Shown in pieces: positions 34,521 through 44,871 of a stretch of DNA of 64,000 bases. Where the stretch lies: the NCBI GenBank assembly GCA_031555315.1, contig JAVBUO010000024.1, positions 62,001 to 126,000 of the forward strand, read 5' to 3'. Positions within the stretch are counted from its first letter, which is position 1. Every line of letters begins with the position of its first letter. The position numbers and the translations under genes were made by a program. Source of the stretch: JAVBJV01 sp031555315. GTDB taxonomy: Bacteria > Pseudomonadota > Alphaproteobacteria > Acetobacterales > Acetobacteraceae. The notes beneath the pieces were generated by a model, which was not told the DNA's origin, made no database searches, and worked only from the letters and a program-made list of their open reading frames with translations.

Positions 34521-34549
34521 TTGCGTATTAAATGTATAAGATTTATAAT
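34521..34549 (+). promoter_or_regulatory. Strong sigma-70-like promoter
   Basis: TTGCGT (34521-34526) and a perfect TATAAT (34544-34549) are 17 bp apart in an AT-rich stretch. The start codon at 34616 would be about 60 nt downstream of the initiation point. Confidence 0.6.
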
Positions 34550-34615
34550 ATTACACGTAATCAATAATTATTGTTTTGCCGTGACAAGCCCGCAACCGGC
34601 TCAAGCTTTTTTGAG

Positions 34616-35056
34616 ATGCTTCCCGACAAACCCTCCCTTACCACCAGCCCTGCGGCGTATGTGATTTATGTCTTCGCCCGCCTGTGCCTTGGCGTCGTCG
34701 CGTTCATCCTTCCCTTCGTACTGGTCGAAGCAATCGCCGCACTGCTCGGAGAGCCGTCGGCCCCCGGAATTGTCGTGCTGGGCAGCTACATCCTGTTTCC
34801 GGCGCTGTTGTCGCTGCTGTTTCATCTGGCACAGCACACCGTGCCGCTCGTCCGCTCTTCCTATCTCTGTTATACGGGCATCTTCATTTTTTTCAGCTTC
34901 GTGCTGGTCTGGAACGGTCTGCACGCCAATCATCTGTATAATCTGCTGGGTGGACTTTTCGTCCTCGCGATCGGCGGCTCCATGCTGTATTTCGCCTTCT
35001 GGTCCATCCGCCGGCAGCGCACGCGCGCCCCCGATACGCGTACCGCCGCCCGCTAG
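34616..35056 (+). CDS. Small four-helix membrane protein, unknown function
   Basis: 146 aa from ATG 34616 (a TTG at 34571 would add 15 residues). Four hydrophobic stretches: about 14-42, 50-71, 81-100 and 106-128, then a basic tail (RRQRTRAPDTRTAAR). This is an inner-membrane protein with a cytoplasmic C-terminus by the positive-inside rule. No family motif recognised. It is convergent with the VTT-domain gene. Confidence 0.65.
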   Translation: MLPDKPSLTTSPAAYVIYVFARLCLGVVAFILPFVLVEAIAALLGEPSAPGIVVLGSYILFPALLSLLFHLAQHTVPLVRSSYLCYTGIFIFFSFVLVWNGLHANHLYNLLGGLFVLAIGGSMLYFAFWSIRRQRTRAPDTRTAAR

Positions 35057-35073
35057 AACGCCGCAGTTATCCG

Positions 35074-35766
35074 CTATAAGCCAGGCGCCGTCGGATCGGC
35101 CGCCGCTTCGGCCAGTTCCTGGGCGCGGCGGTGGCGCTGCAACAGCCAGAACCCCAGCCCGATCGACACGGCGAACAGCGCCAGCCCGAGCCCGATCTGC
35201 ACCGGACCGTCAACCCGCACGCCTTTTCCCAGCATGGTGAACACCAGCGTCTGCGGTACGTAACCGATGGCGGACGCCGCCACGAACGGCAGCCAGGCGA
35301 CGCCGGATAAACCGGCCAGCAGATTTAGCCCGAGGTTGTGCCCGACCGGCAGCAAACGCAGCACCAGTGTGGCGGTGAACGGGTTTTCCGCCAGAAACCG
35401 GTCCAGCCGCGCCAGCCTGCCGGACAGCTTCCGCCGCGCCCAGTCACGCCCGATCAGCCGCGCCCAGAAAAACGACGCCACGCAGCCCAGCACGGTCGCC
35501 AGCAACGCCAGCAACGTGCCCATCATGATGCCGAACGCCGTCCCCCCCGCGAATGCCACCACCTGACGTGGCACACCGATCGCAGTCGCCAGCATGCTCA
35601 GCACCACGAACAGCACCTCGCCCCACGCGCCCCGCGCTGCCAGACCTTCGAGCAGATGCCCGTCCAGCATTCCCGCCGCGCGCAGCTCGCGCAACGCCAC
35701 CCCGGCCAGCACCAGCCCCACCAGCAGCAGCAACGGTTTCCACAGCTTGCCGGCGACGCTTTTCAT
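35074..35766 (-). CDS. VTT/TVP38-DedA superfamily membrane protein
   Basis: 230 aa with five or six hydrophobic segments. AFAGGTAFGIMMGTLLALLA followed by a reentrant-type GCVASFFWARLIGRDW, and LLPVGHNLGLNLLAGLSG, are the conserved VTT blocks. Members are membrane lipid scramblases or undecaprenyl-phosphate flippases by recent work on DedA/VTT proteins; the exact lipid here is unknown. The start (ATG 35766) overlaps the glycosyltransferase stop as ATGA, suggesting they handle the same lipid carrier. Confidence 0.85.
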   Translation of the reverse strand: MKSVAGKLWKPLLLLVGLVLAGVALRELRAAGMLDGHLLEGLAARGAWGEVLFVVLSMLATAIGVPRQVVAFAGGTAFGIMMGTLLALLATVLGCVASFFWARLIGRDWARRKLSGRLARLDRFLAENPFTATLVLRLLPVGHNLGLNLLAGLSGVAWLPFVAASAIGYVPQTLVFTMLGKGVRVDGPVQIGLGLALFAVSIGLGFWLLQRHRRAQELAEAAADPTAPGL

Positions 35767-36515
35767 GCGCGATCCGCGGCGTCCGGAATGTCCACCGCCG
35801 GCACCTTGCCGCGCCGCATCAGCCACATCACACCGAACAGATCGGAAATCCCCACCCAGGCGCGATCGAACACCCCGTATTTGGAAACGCCGCGCGTGCG
35901 ATAGCGGTGATTCACCGGCACGCTGACCGCGCGCCCGCCGGCCCGCAGGAACAGTGCCGGCAGATAGCGGTGCATATGGTCGAAGCGCGGCAGGTCGAGA
36001 AACGCGGCGCGTTCGAACAGTTTCAGTCCGCACCCCGTATCGGGTGTGTCATCGCGCAGCAGCCGCGCGCGCAACCGGTTCGCCCAGCGCGACGCCCAGC
36101 GTTTGGCGCCAGTGTCCCGGCGCATGGTCCGCCAGCCGGCGATCAGCACCGGGCCGCCGCCTTTCGCCGCTTCCACGCGCGCGCGTTCGAACATCGCCGG
36201 AATGTTGGCCGGATCGTTCTGGCCATCACCATCCAGCGTCGCAATCCACACGCCGCGTGCCGCCTTCACCCCGCTCGCCACCGCCGCGCTCTGCCCGCAG
36301 CTCGTCTTGTGGCGGCGGATCACCAGCGGCACACCGGTCTTCTGTGCGGCCAGCAATTGCGCCAGCGTGTCGTCCGTCGACCCGTCGTCGACATAGACGA
36401 TCTCGTGCGCGCAGCCTTGCAGAGCCGCTTCGATCTCGGCGATCAGCGGCATGATATTGGGCCCTTCGTCGCGGACCGGCACGACAACGGACAGGAAGGG
36501 CATTTCTTCGACCAT
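35763..36515 (-). CDS. Family-2 glycosyltransferase, DPM1/ArnC-like
   Basis: 250 aa. FLSVVVPVRDEGPNIMPLIA is the GT2 nucleotide-binding start. IVYVDDGSTDDTLAQLL and ATLDGDGQNDPANIP hold the metal-binding Asp residues. There is no C-terminal membrane region, unlike ArnC. It resembles polyprenyl-phosphate glycosyl- or mannosyltransferases, and pairing with a VTT-domain membrane protein fits lipid-linked sugar handling. Start GTG/ATG: the ATG at 36515 was used; MPFLSVVV, four codons later, is also possible. Confidence 0.87.
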   Translation of the reverse strand: MVEEMPFLSVVVPVRDEGPNIMPLIAEIEAALQGCAHEIVYVDDGSTDDTLAQLLAAQKTGVPLVIRRHKTSCGQSAAVASGVKAARGVWIATLDGDGQNDPANIPAMFERARVEAAKGGGPVLIAGWRTMRRDTGAKRWASRWANRLRARLLRDDTPDTGCGLKLFERAAFLDLPRFDHMHRYLPALFLRAGGRAVSVPVNHRYRTRGVSKYGVFDRAWVGISDLFGVMWLMRRGKVPAVDIPDAADRA

Positions 36516-36658
36516 GCCGGTGCGCTACACCCCACCAGAGAGCGGAGCAAGCCCGCCGCCCCGCATTTCTGCCCCCTTCTTCATTCCGGTTCACTTCGCT
36601 GCCTGTTCGTATCAGAATACGTCGTTTCTGACCGGAAAGCGGAAAATATTACCTCACC

Positions 36659-37708
36659 ATGATTTCTTCCTCTTCGCCGACACAGCGCCGGGCGCTGGCC
36701 ATCTGGCTGAGCATCGTGGCCGCCATGGTTTTTCTGATGATCGGGTTGGGCGGCGTCACCAGACTGACGGGGTCCGGGCTGTCGATCATGGAATGGGCGC
36801 CGCTCACCGGTGCGCTGCCGCCGCTTTCCGACGCCGAATGGCAGCGTCTCTACGACCTTTACCGCACCATCCCGCAATACACGCTGATCAACGAGGGATT
36901 CGGGATCGCCGGATTCAAGCGGATTTTCTGGCTCGAATGGATCCACCGCCTATGGGGACGGCTGATCGGCCTCGTCTTCCTGCTGCCATGCCTGTGGTTC
37001 TGGGTGCGCGGCACCGTTCCGCGCGCGCTGCTGCCGCGTCTGCTGCTGCTGTTCGTGCTGGGCGGGCTGCAAGGGGCCGTGGGCTGGTTCATGGTCGCAT
37101 CGGGGTTCGAAGCCGACCGTACCAGCGTGTCCCCCTACCGGCTGGTCCTGCATCTGGGGCTGGCGTTCCTGCTGTATGCGGCCCTGGTGTGGACCGTGCT
37201 GGATCTGCGGAACCCAAAACGCACCGCCCCCCTTCTGCCGCGCCGGTTAAACGTGCTGGTCTGCGCCACAGCGGTCAGCGCCGTCATCACCATGCTGGCG
37301 GGCGGTTTCGTCGCCGGTCTGCGGGCCGGTTTCACCTATAATACGTTCCCGCTGATGGACGGTGCCCTGATCCCGGATGGCTATGCGGAACTGCATCCGT
37401 TCCTGCGCAACTGGACCGAAAATATTGCCGCAGTGCAATGGAATCACCGCCTGCTGGCAACCCTGACCCTGCTGCTGGGCGCGATGACTCTGGTGTATCT
37501 GCATCTGCACCCGGCACCGCCTGTCTTGCGGCACGCGGCGCGCTGGCTGGCCGCGCTGGTCGCCGCCCAGTACACGATCGGCATCATCACACTGATCCTG
37601 GTCGTTCCGGTCGCCCTCGGCGCCCTGCACCAAGTCTGTGCCGTTCTGGTCTTAACGGCAGCCCTGATTATGTTGCATAACCGTCGGCAGACGGACAGCA
37701 CGGCATGA
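36659..37708 (+). CDS. ctaA: Heme A synthase (COX15/CtaA)
   Basis: 349 aa, eight transmembrane segments. GLGGVTRLTGSGLSIMEWAP near residue 30 and EWIHRLWGRLIGLVFLLP near residue 97 hold the first conserved histidine region. VSPYRLVLHLGLAFLLYAAL, NWTENIAAVQWNHRLLATL and LGALHQVCAVLVL carry the others. This is the class-2 type of alphaproteobacteria and mitochondria. It oxidises heme O to heme A for aa3-type oxidase in the inner membrane. The other cytochrome-oxidase genes are not in the window. Confidence 0.95.
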   Translation: MISSSSPTQRRALAIWLSIVAAMVFLMIGLGGVTRLTGSGLSIMEWAPLTGALPPLSDAEWQRLYDLYRTIPQYTLINEGFGIAGFKRIFWLEWIHRLWGRLIGLVFLLPCLWFWVRGTVPRALLPRLLLLFVLGGLQGAVGWFMVASGFEADRTSVSPYRLVLHLGLAFLLYAALVWTVLDLRNPKRTAPLLPRRLNVLVCATAVSAVITMLAGGFVAGLRAGFTYNTFPLMDGALIPDGYAELHPFLRNWTENIAAVQWNHRLLATLTLLLGAMTLVYLHLHPAPPVLRHAARWLAALVAAQYTIGIITLILVVPVALGALHQVCAVLVLTAALIMLHNRRQTDSTA

Positions 37709-37718
37709 AACTGACCCC

Positions 37719-39316
37719 ATGAGCGGAAAATACCCCGACCCGCCTTTGTCGATGGCCCCTCACGGTGTGCTGCTGACCTCGCTGCTGACCAAGACCACGC
37801 ATGCCGGTGTACCGGTAGCGGTCAAGGAACTGCTCGACTATCTGCCGACCGGGATCTGTCTGTATTCCAAAGACGGCCGCATGATCCTGGCCAATATGCA
37901 GTTCTACAAACTGCTCGGTGTTTCGTACGATTCTCTGGTGCCCGGCTCGACACTGCCGATCAACATCGACTACCTCGCCCAGCACAGCCCCCGCGTTCCG
38001 AACCACGACCGCGAGACATTTCGTGCGCGCCTGAAGATCGATCGTTCGAAACCGCACCGCTCGGTGCTGCACAACGGTGACTTCGCGCTGGAACTGTCGA
38101 TCCTGCCGCTGCCGACCGGCGGCCACGCCGTGCTGGCCAACGACATCTCGGCGCTGGAAACCGCCGCGCAGAAAGTTTCGACGCAGGCCGTTTCGATGGA
38201 ATCGATGCTCGCCTACATCGAACACGGAATCTGCCTGTTCGACACCAACGACCGGATCATTGCCGCCAACCCGGCCGCCGCCTCGATTCTCGGCCTGGCG
38301 GAATCGCAGCTGCTGCCAGGCGTCACCATCGAGGAGCTGAGCGCCGCGCTGCGCAGCGGCGACGCCGACAAGCAGGACGCCACGACCAACCTGTTGCCCA
38401 AACCGATCAGCGGACGCAGTACGGAACGCTTCGTCACCCGCCACGACCGTACGCTGAAAATCCAGTCTATGCCCGCGCCGCGCAGCGGCTTCGTCATCAC
38501 CTGGACCGACATCACCGAAGAACGCCGCAACGCCGAGGCCCTGCGCGCCGCACGCGACAAGGCCGAGGCGGCGAGCCTCGCCAAATCGACCTTCCTGACC
38601 ACGATGAGCCACGAGCTGCGCACGCCGCTGAATTCGGTGATCGGCTTTTCGGACATGCTGGGCAAGGAAGCCGCCGGCAGCGTCCTGAAGCCCGAGCGTG
38701 TGCTGGAATTCTCGCGCACCATCAACGATGCGGGGCGACATCTGCTGTCGCTGATCAACGACATCCTGGATCTGGCGCGGATCGAATCCGGGCTGTTCGA
38801 ACTGGCGTCCGAACGCATCGATCCGGGTTTCCTGACCGCCGCCTGCTTGCGTCTGGTGGCGCCCGCCGCGCAGCGCGGGCGGATCTCGCTCGAGATGGAG
38901 GCACAGCCCGACCTTCCCGTCATGGTCGGCGACGAACGGCGCGTACGCCAGATCGTGCTGAACATCCTGTCGAACGCCCTGAAATTCACCCCCGAGAACG
39001 GCAGTGTTTCGGTGCGGGTCAGCTACGAGCGCGAGCACGAACGCGCGCCCAAAATGATCACCATCCGCATCCAGGATACCGGGATCGGTATTCCGGTCGA
39101 GGCGCTGGCTTCGGTTTTCGAACCATTCACCCAGGTCGATTCAACCATCGCGCGCCGCTTCGTCGGCACCGGCCTGGGATTGAACCTGTCGCGTGCACTG
39201 GCCGAGATCCAGGGCGGGTCGCTGCAACTTGAATCCGAGAAAAATGTCGGCACATTGGCTACACTGCGCCTGCCGATCCGCCCCCCGCTTTCACCCCCGC
39301 CCGGAATCTCCGCCAG

Positions 39317-39320
<4 letters not shown>
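37719..39320 (+). CDS. Soluble dual-PAS sensor histidine kinase
   Basis: 533 aa with no transmembrane segment. PAS-like domains span about residues 35-145 (YLPTGICLYSKDGRMILAN) and 160-270 (YIEHGICLFDTNDRIIAAN). The dimerisation/phospho-acceptor helix has FLTTMSHELRTPLNSVIGFS with the phosphorylated His near residue 300. The ATPase domain has NILSNALKFTPENG (N-box), then IQDTGIGIP, and GTGLGLNLS (G2). It is cytosolic and senses an internal signal. No response regulator is adjacent, so it is an orphan kinase. Its stop overlaps tldD as ATGA, an unusual coupling. Confidence 0.9.
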
Positions 39321-40768
<1,448 letters not shown>

Positions 40769-40876
40769 GGATCTGAAACCTTACTGGACGGTTTTTCGCG
40801 AAATTTTCTGGAATCGCTGCTGACGGTTTTTCCGGACTTTTGCCGGTTTCCGGTTCGGGAGACTGATTACGGGTGC

Positions 40877-41203
40877 ATGTTGATCGAAATCCCCGCTCCT
40901 TCCGGTTCGATATTGTCGATCAGCACCGAACCGGAAATCATCGTCGGCTTCGGTTGCTATTACCATCGGCATTTCGACATCTGGCCCGACCGGGAATCTG
41001 AAGCGAACTATTCAGAGGCGATCGACTTCATCCGCCACATCATCGCTGGCGAAATCCTGATTGCGACAGCCTATGACCGGGATGGAGAATGGCGCGGAGG
41101 CAGCTGTTTTCCCAAGGATGGCGCACCGAAACTTCCGCTTTTTCGGGCCGACGGGATCGGCGTGAAGATCGAAGGCTGGTACGCGCAACCGACGATCTAT
41201 TGA
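40877..41203 (+). CDS. Orphan 108-aa hypothetical protein
   Basis: It starts MLIEIPAPSGSILSIS; Tyr/Trp/His-rich centre (CYYHRHFDIWPDRESEANYS), acidic overall, with no signal or membrane segment. The composition and size resemble small cytosolic immunity-type proteins, but I cannot match a family. It lies 108 bp after tldD in an interval with repeated GACGGTTTTT, and 112 bp before the first DUF898 gene. The ATG at 40877 has only a distant GGGAG. Confidence 0.5.
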   Translation: MLIEIPAPSGSILSISTEPEIIVGFGCYYHRHFDIWPDRESEANYSEAIDFIRHIIAGEILIATAYDRDGEWRGGSCFPKDGAPKLPLFRADGIGVKIEGWYAQPTIY

Positions 41204-41237
41204 AATGACAGACTGTATATTTGATCTTTAAATGATA

Positions 41238-41259
41238 TTTCCAAAAATTCATAAATTGC
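41238..41259 (+). repeat. Leader element upstream of the first DUF898 gene (copy 1)
   Basis: This 22-bp block (TTTCCAAAAATTCAT then AAATTGC) matches 42500-42521 upstream of the second DUF898 gene at about 18 positions. It shows that the tandem duplication included non-coding upstream sequence. Confidence 0.55.
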
Positions 41260-41315
41260 ATAGAATGCAACTACCTGCCTATTCGGTAATTAATTACCGT
41301 CATTCGTGCGAGCGC

Positions 41316-42428
41316 ATGTCCGAAATCCAACCCGCTTCCGTTCTCCGCGATCCGGTCCTGAACTGGACCGGTACGACCTGCGGCCTGTTCAAGCTGTTTT
41401 TTCGCGATCTGCTGCTGAGCATCGCCACGCTGGGGGTTTACCGCTTCTGGGCGACCACCAACATGCGCCAGTACGTCTGCTCGAACATCCGTGTGGCGGG
41501 AAGGCCGCTGACCTACACGGGTACGGGATGGGGTCTGATGCGTCTGTCCCTGCTCTGGCTGCCGGTCGTGCTGGCTTTGGCCGCACTGGCCGCCCACATG
41601 TGGCTTTCGGGGAGCAATACCGTCCCCCTGCCGCCCCCGGAATACGACATGTCCGTCGATCCGCCCTTCGGGGCTGTCGGAAGCGTCATCCTGTCCGTGG
41701 TCTTCACCTTCATGCTGCTGGTTTGTGCTTTCGTGATCGCACTGCTGACGTATCCGCTGGTTCATACATACGGCTTTCTGCAGCGGCGTTACCTGCTGGC
41801 CCATACGCAACTGTGCGACACCGGCTTCGGGCAGGACGGGTCGGCGGCCGGATTCGCGGGGGCGATGTCCGGGCGCATGCTGCTGTGCCTGGTGACGCTG
41901 GGCACCCATACGCCGTGGATGGAAACCGAACGCCTGCGCCGCACACGCGGCGCCACACGCTGGGGCAAGCTGAAGTTCGGGTTCACGGGCCAAGGCGGCG
42001 AACTGCTCGGCTGGCACGCACTGACATGGATGTCCGCCGCGACGACGTTGGCGGTCGTAACGGCGGCGCTGAGTATGATCGACATTGCCACCCGGAGCGC
42101 GGCTGGCACCCCGGCCGATGTCAGTTTCTGGGCCGTCCTGGCGGCGGGAAGCGCCTATGCTGCTGCGCCGGTCCTCGCCTGGCTGATTCTGTCCACCGCC
42201 GTGTCACACTTCACGATCCGTCATCTGACGCTGGCCGACGGCGCGATACGTTTCGGATTGAAAGCCTCGTTCGGGCGGTTGCTGGTGCTGCGGCTGACCA
42301 ATGCGCTGATCGTGGTGTTCAGCCTCGGCCTGCTGACGCCGCTCGCCGTCCAGCGCCGGATGCGGTTCTTCATGACGCAGATCACGCTGACCGGCGATCT
42401 GGCGATATTGGAAAAGCAGATACGGTAA
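41316..42428 (+). CDS. DUF898 (YjgN-like) membrane protein, copy 1
   Basis: 370 aa from ATG 41316, chosen because its MSEIQPASVLRDP aligns with the paralogue's MSATHSASVLRDP; upstream in-frame codons to 41232 are not shared. About six to seven hydrophobic segments. Conserved DUF898 blocks: TLGVYRFWATTNMRQYV, IRVAGRPLTYTGTG, RRYLLAHTQLCDTGFGQDGS, ERLRRTRGATRWGKLKFGF. The family is widespread (YjgN in E. coli), with no defined function. Neighbours, a second DUF898 and two M48-type proteins, suggest a membrane-located complex. Confidence 0.87.
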   Translation: MSEIQPASVLRDPVLNWTGTTCGLFKLFFRDLLLSIATLGVYRFWATTNMRQYVCSNIRVAGRPLTYTGTGWGLMRLSLLWLPVVLALAALAAHMWLSGSNTVPLPPPEYDMSVDPPFGAVGSVILSVVFTFMLLVCAFVIALLTYPLVHTYGFLQRRYLLAHTQLCDTGFGQDGSAAGFAGAMSGRMLLCLVTLGTHTPWMETERLRRTRGATRWGKLKFGFTGQGGELLGWHALTWMSAATTLAVVTAALSMIDIATRSAAGTPADVSFWAVLAAGSAYAAAPVLAWLILSTAVSHFTIRHLTLADGAIRFGLKASFGRLLVLRLTNALIVVFSLGLLTPLAVQRRMRFFMTQITLTGDLAILEKQIR

Positions 42429-42499
42429 CGGAAAAAGCGTTCGCGCCGAAATCCGGCTGTGTCAAAATGACACAAGACACTTAAATTGTATAAACAATC

Positions 42500-42521
42500 T
42501 TTCCAGAAATTCATTTTTTGC
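42500..42521 (+). repeat. Leader element upstream of the second DUF898 gene (copy 2)
   Basis: TTTCCAGAAATTCAT then TTTTTGC, matching 41238-41259; located about 66 bp before the ATG at 42588, compared with 56 bp for copy 1. Confidence 0.55.
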
Positions 42522-42587
42522 TTATGAGTGCGCATCGCGCCATCGATTGCAAACCCCAAGGCGGGTTTTCTGTTTTTTGAGGTTCTT

Positions 42588-43706
42588 ATGTCTGCAACAC
42601 ATTCCGCATCCGTGCTCCGCGATCCGGCCCTGAGCTGGACCGGCACGACCTCCAGCCTGTTCGGCATCTTCTTCAAGAACCTGCTGCTGACCGTCGTCAC
42701 GCTGGGTCTGTACCGGTTCTGGGCGATCACCAACATGCGCCAGTATGTCTGGTCGAACATCCGCGTGGCCGGGCAGCCGCTGGAATATACCGGCACCGGC
42801 GGCGAACTGTTCCGCGGGTTTCTGCTGTCGTTACTGCTGATGCTGCTGATCGTCGCCGTATCGATGGGAATCGGATTTGCCATCGGCGGCGACCTGAAGC
42901 TGGACGGCGCCCCGGCCGGCCTGATCATTGGTGTCTACCTTCTCTTTCTGCCGATGATTTTTCTGGGTTACGCATTCGTCTTTCTGAGCCGGCGCTATCT
43001 GATGACCCGCACGCAACTGCGCGGCATCCGCTTCGGACAGGACGGATCGGTGATCGGGTTCGTGGGGTCGATGTTCGGGCGCATGCTGCTGTGCGCGATC
43101 ACGCTCGGCATCCACACCCCCTGGATGACGGCCGAGCGTCTGCGCCGCACCGTGGGGGCCACGCGCTGGGGCAATCTGAAGTTCGATTTCAAGGGTAAAG
43201 GCGTCGAGCTGTTCGGCTGGTACGTGCTGACGTTTCTGATCGTCATGGCGATCATGGCCGTCATTGCCGTTCTGGTGATCGCACCGATGTTCGCCAATAT
43301 CGCCGGGATCTCCCGGACGGGGAAAATAAGCCATCCGGGCGATCTTTTTTCCGTCTGGCAGATTGTCTTGCTGATCGCCGGTTACATCGCCGTGATTGTG
43401 GTGCCGGGCCTGATACTGATCTCCGCCATCTGGCGTTTCACGATCAGCAACATGACGCTCGATAATGATACGCTGCGCTTCGAGCTGAAAGCGTCGCTCG
43501 GGCAGCTCATGCTGCTGGTGGCGGCCAATCTGGGAATCGTGATCCTCAGTCTGGGTCTGCTGGCACCGATCGCCATCCAGCGTGTAATGACGTTCTTCAC
43601 CAGCCACATCGCCCTGACCGGCGCGATCGATCTGACGCGCGTCAGCCAGCCGCCCGAGGAAACCGGCCGGCTGTCGAACATCATCGCCGCAGGCGCCAGC
43701 GTCTGA
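42588..43706 (+). CDS. DUF898 (YjgN-like) membrane protein, copy 2
   Basis: 372 aa, ATG 42588 with GAGG upstream. Same layout as copy 1: VLRDPALSWTGTTSSLFGIF, TLGLYRFWAITNMRQYVWSN, RRYLMTRTQLRGIRFGQDGS, ERLRRTVGATRWGNLKFDF, with six to seven hydrophobic segments. Clearly homologous along the whole length but diverged in the loops (for example ISRTGKISHPGD), so the two are paralogues rather than recent identical copies. The M48 peptidase gene follows after 19 bp with a GGAGG site, so the two are probably in one transcript. Confidence 0.88.
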   Translation: MSATHSASVLRDPALSWTGTTSSLFGIFFKNLLLTVVTLGLYRFWAITNMRQYVWSNIRVAGQPLEYTGTGGELFRGFLLSLLLMLLIVAVSMGIGFAIGGDLKLDGAPAGLIIGVYLLFLPMIFLGYAFVFLSRRYLMTRTQLRGIRFGQDGSVIGFVGSMFGRMLLCAITLGIHTPWMTAERLRRTVGATRWGNLKFDFKGKGVELFGWYVLTFLIVMAIMAVIAVLVIAPMFANIAGISRTGKISHPGDLFSVWQIVLLIAGYIAVIVVPGLILISAIWRFTISNMTLDNDTLRFELKASLGQLMLLVAANLGIVILSLGLLAPIAIQRVMTFFTSHIALTGAIDLTRVSQPPEETGRLSNIIAAGASV

Positions 43707-43725
43707 ACCCGGAGGAGACCGCAGC

Positions 43726-44793
43726 ATGCACGACGATCTGATCTGGCAGGACGGACAGACAGCGACCGGCCATGCGGTCTCCTCTTTCGGCATCGCCGGG
43801 ATCGATTTCGACACCACCAAAATCGACCTGACCTTCCAACCCGAGGGGCACCCCCCGTGCACTTGGCCGCTGGCGGATGTCTTCGTGCAGGACATCCCAC
43901 CCGACACGCTGATCGTCTCGTGCAAGGGAAAGCCGGGCCGGCTGGTGGCAACCGGCGCAGGTGCTGCAACACTGCGCGGCATGCTGGCGCAATCGTCGCC
44001 ATGGCAGAACGTCCGAGGACGGCGGCGGCGGCGGATCGCCGGCGGCATCGCCGTGATGCTCGCCGGCGTCGTCGGTATCTGGCTCGCCTGGCCGACGGTC
44101 TCGGACCGGCTGGTCGATATCCTGCCCACCCGCATCGATGCCGCGATTGGCAATGCGGTCAGGCCGCTTCTTCCCGCCGATGGACGCCAGTGCAGCTCTC
44201 CCGCTGGCAACGCGGCGCTCAAGCGGATCATGGCAAGGCTGCAACCCCATATTCAAAGCCCGGTGCCGTTGCAGGTGCAGGTGATCGACAACCCGCTGGT
44301 CAACGCCATCGCCATACCGGGCGGCACCATCGTGGTCTACCGTGGCCTGCTGGACAACGCGCAAAGCCCGGACGAGATCGCCGGCGTGCTGGCGCACGAG
44401 GTCGGGCATCAGACCTACCGCCACGGCATGCGCGGGCTGATGCGCCATGCGGGCGCGGCGGTGGTGATCTCGCTGCTCGATCCCAGCGGCGGGCTGCTGG
44501 GCAATGTCGCGTCGCATCTGACGCAGACCGCGCATGCGCGCAGTTTCGAAATACAGGCCGACGATTACGCCGTGCGGACACTGAACGCCGCAGGGATCAG
44601 CACGCGCGGCCTGACGGATTTTTTTGCCCGTATTCATAAGGAACATGGCGATACGACGGGACTGTGGCGCTACGCGCTGACGCATCCGCCACTGGCCGAT
44701 CGCATCGCCAGTATTCCGCAGACCGATGGCGAACCGGTGCTGAACGACAACGAATGGACGGCGCTGCGCCGCATCTGCCGCCGCGCCCGGTAA
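43726..44793 (+). CDS. M48-family membrane-anchored zinc metallopeptidase
   Basis: 355 aa. A cytosolic N-terminal beta-like domain (1-95) is followed by an Arg-rich flank and one transmembrane helix (about 103-123), then the peptidase domain. Zinc motif HEVGH at 224-228 and the third ligand Glu275 in FEIQADDYAV are intact. The C-terminus reads WRYALTHPPLADRIASI (the HPP block of M48). M48 proteases of this type (BepA/YcaL/LoiP relatives) act in the periplasm, where the peptidase domain would lie here. Partners are the DUF898 proteins and the inactive paralogue downstream. Confidence 0.9.
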   Translation: MHDDLIWQDGQTATGHAVSSFGIAGIDFDTTKIDLTFQPEGHPPCTWPLADVFVQDIPPDTLIVSCKGKPGRLVATGAGAATLRGMLAQSSPWQNVRGRRRRRIAGGIAVMLAGVVGIWLAWPTVSDRLVDILPTRIDAAIGNAVRPLLPADGRQCSSPAGNAALKRIMARLQPHIQSPVPLQVQVIDNPLVNAIAIPGGTIVVYRGLLDNAQSPDEIAGVLAHEVGHQTYRHGMRGLMRHAGAAVVISLLDPSGGLLGNVASHLTQTAHARSFEIQADDYAVRTLNAAGISTRGLTDFFARIHKEHGDTTGLWRYALTHPPLADRIASIPQTDGEPVLNDNEWTALRRICRRAR

Positions 44794-44871
44794 AAAACCC
44801 GCTTCAACAGGCGGCGTCCACCCTGTATCCATGGTTTATCTGCCCACGCGATGACAGGACGGCGTGACACC

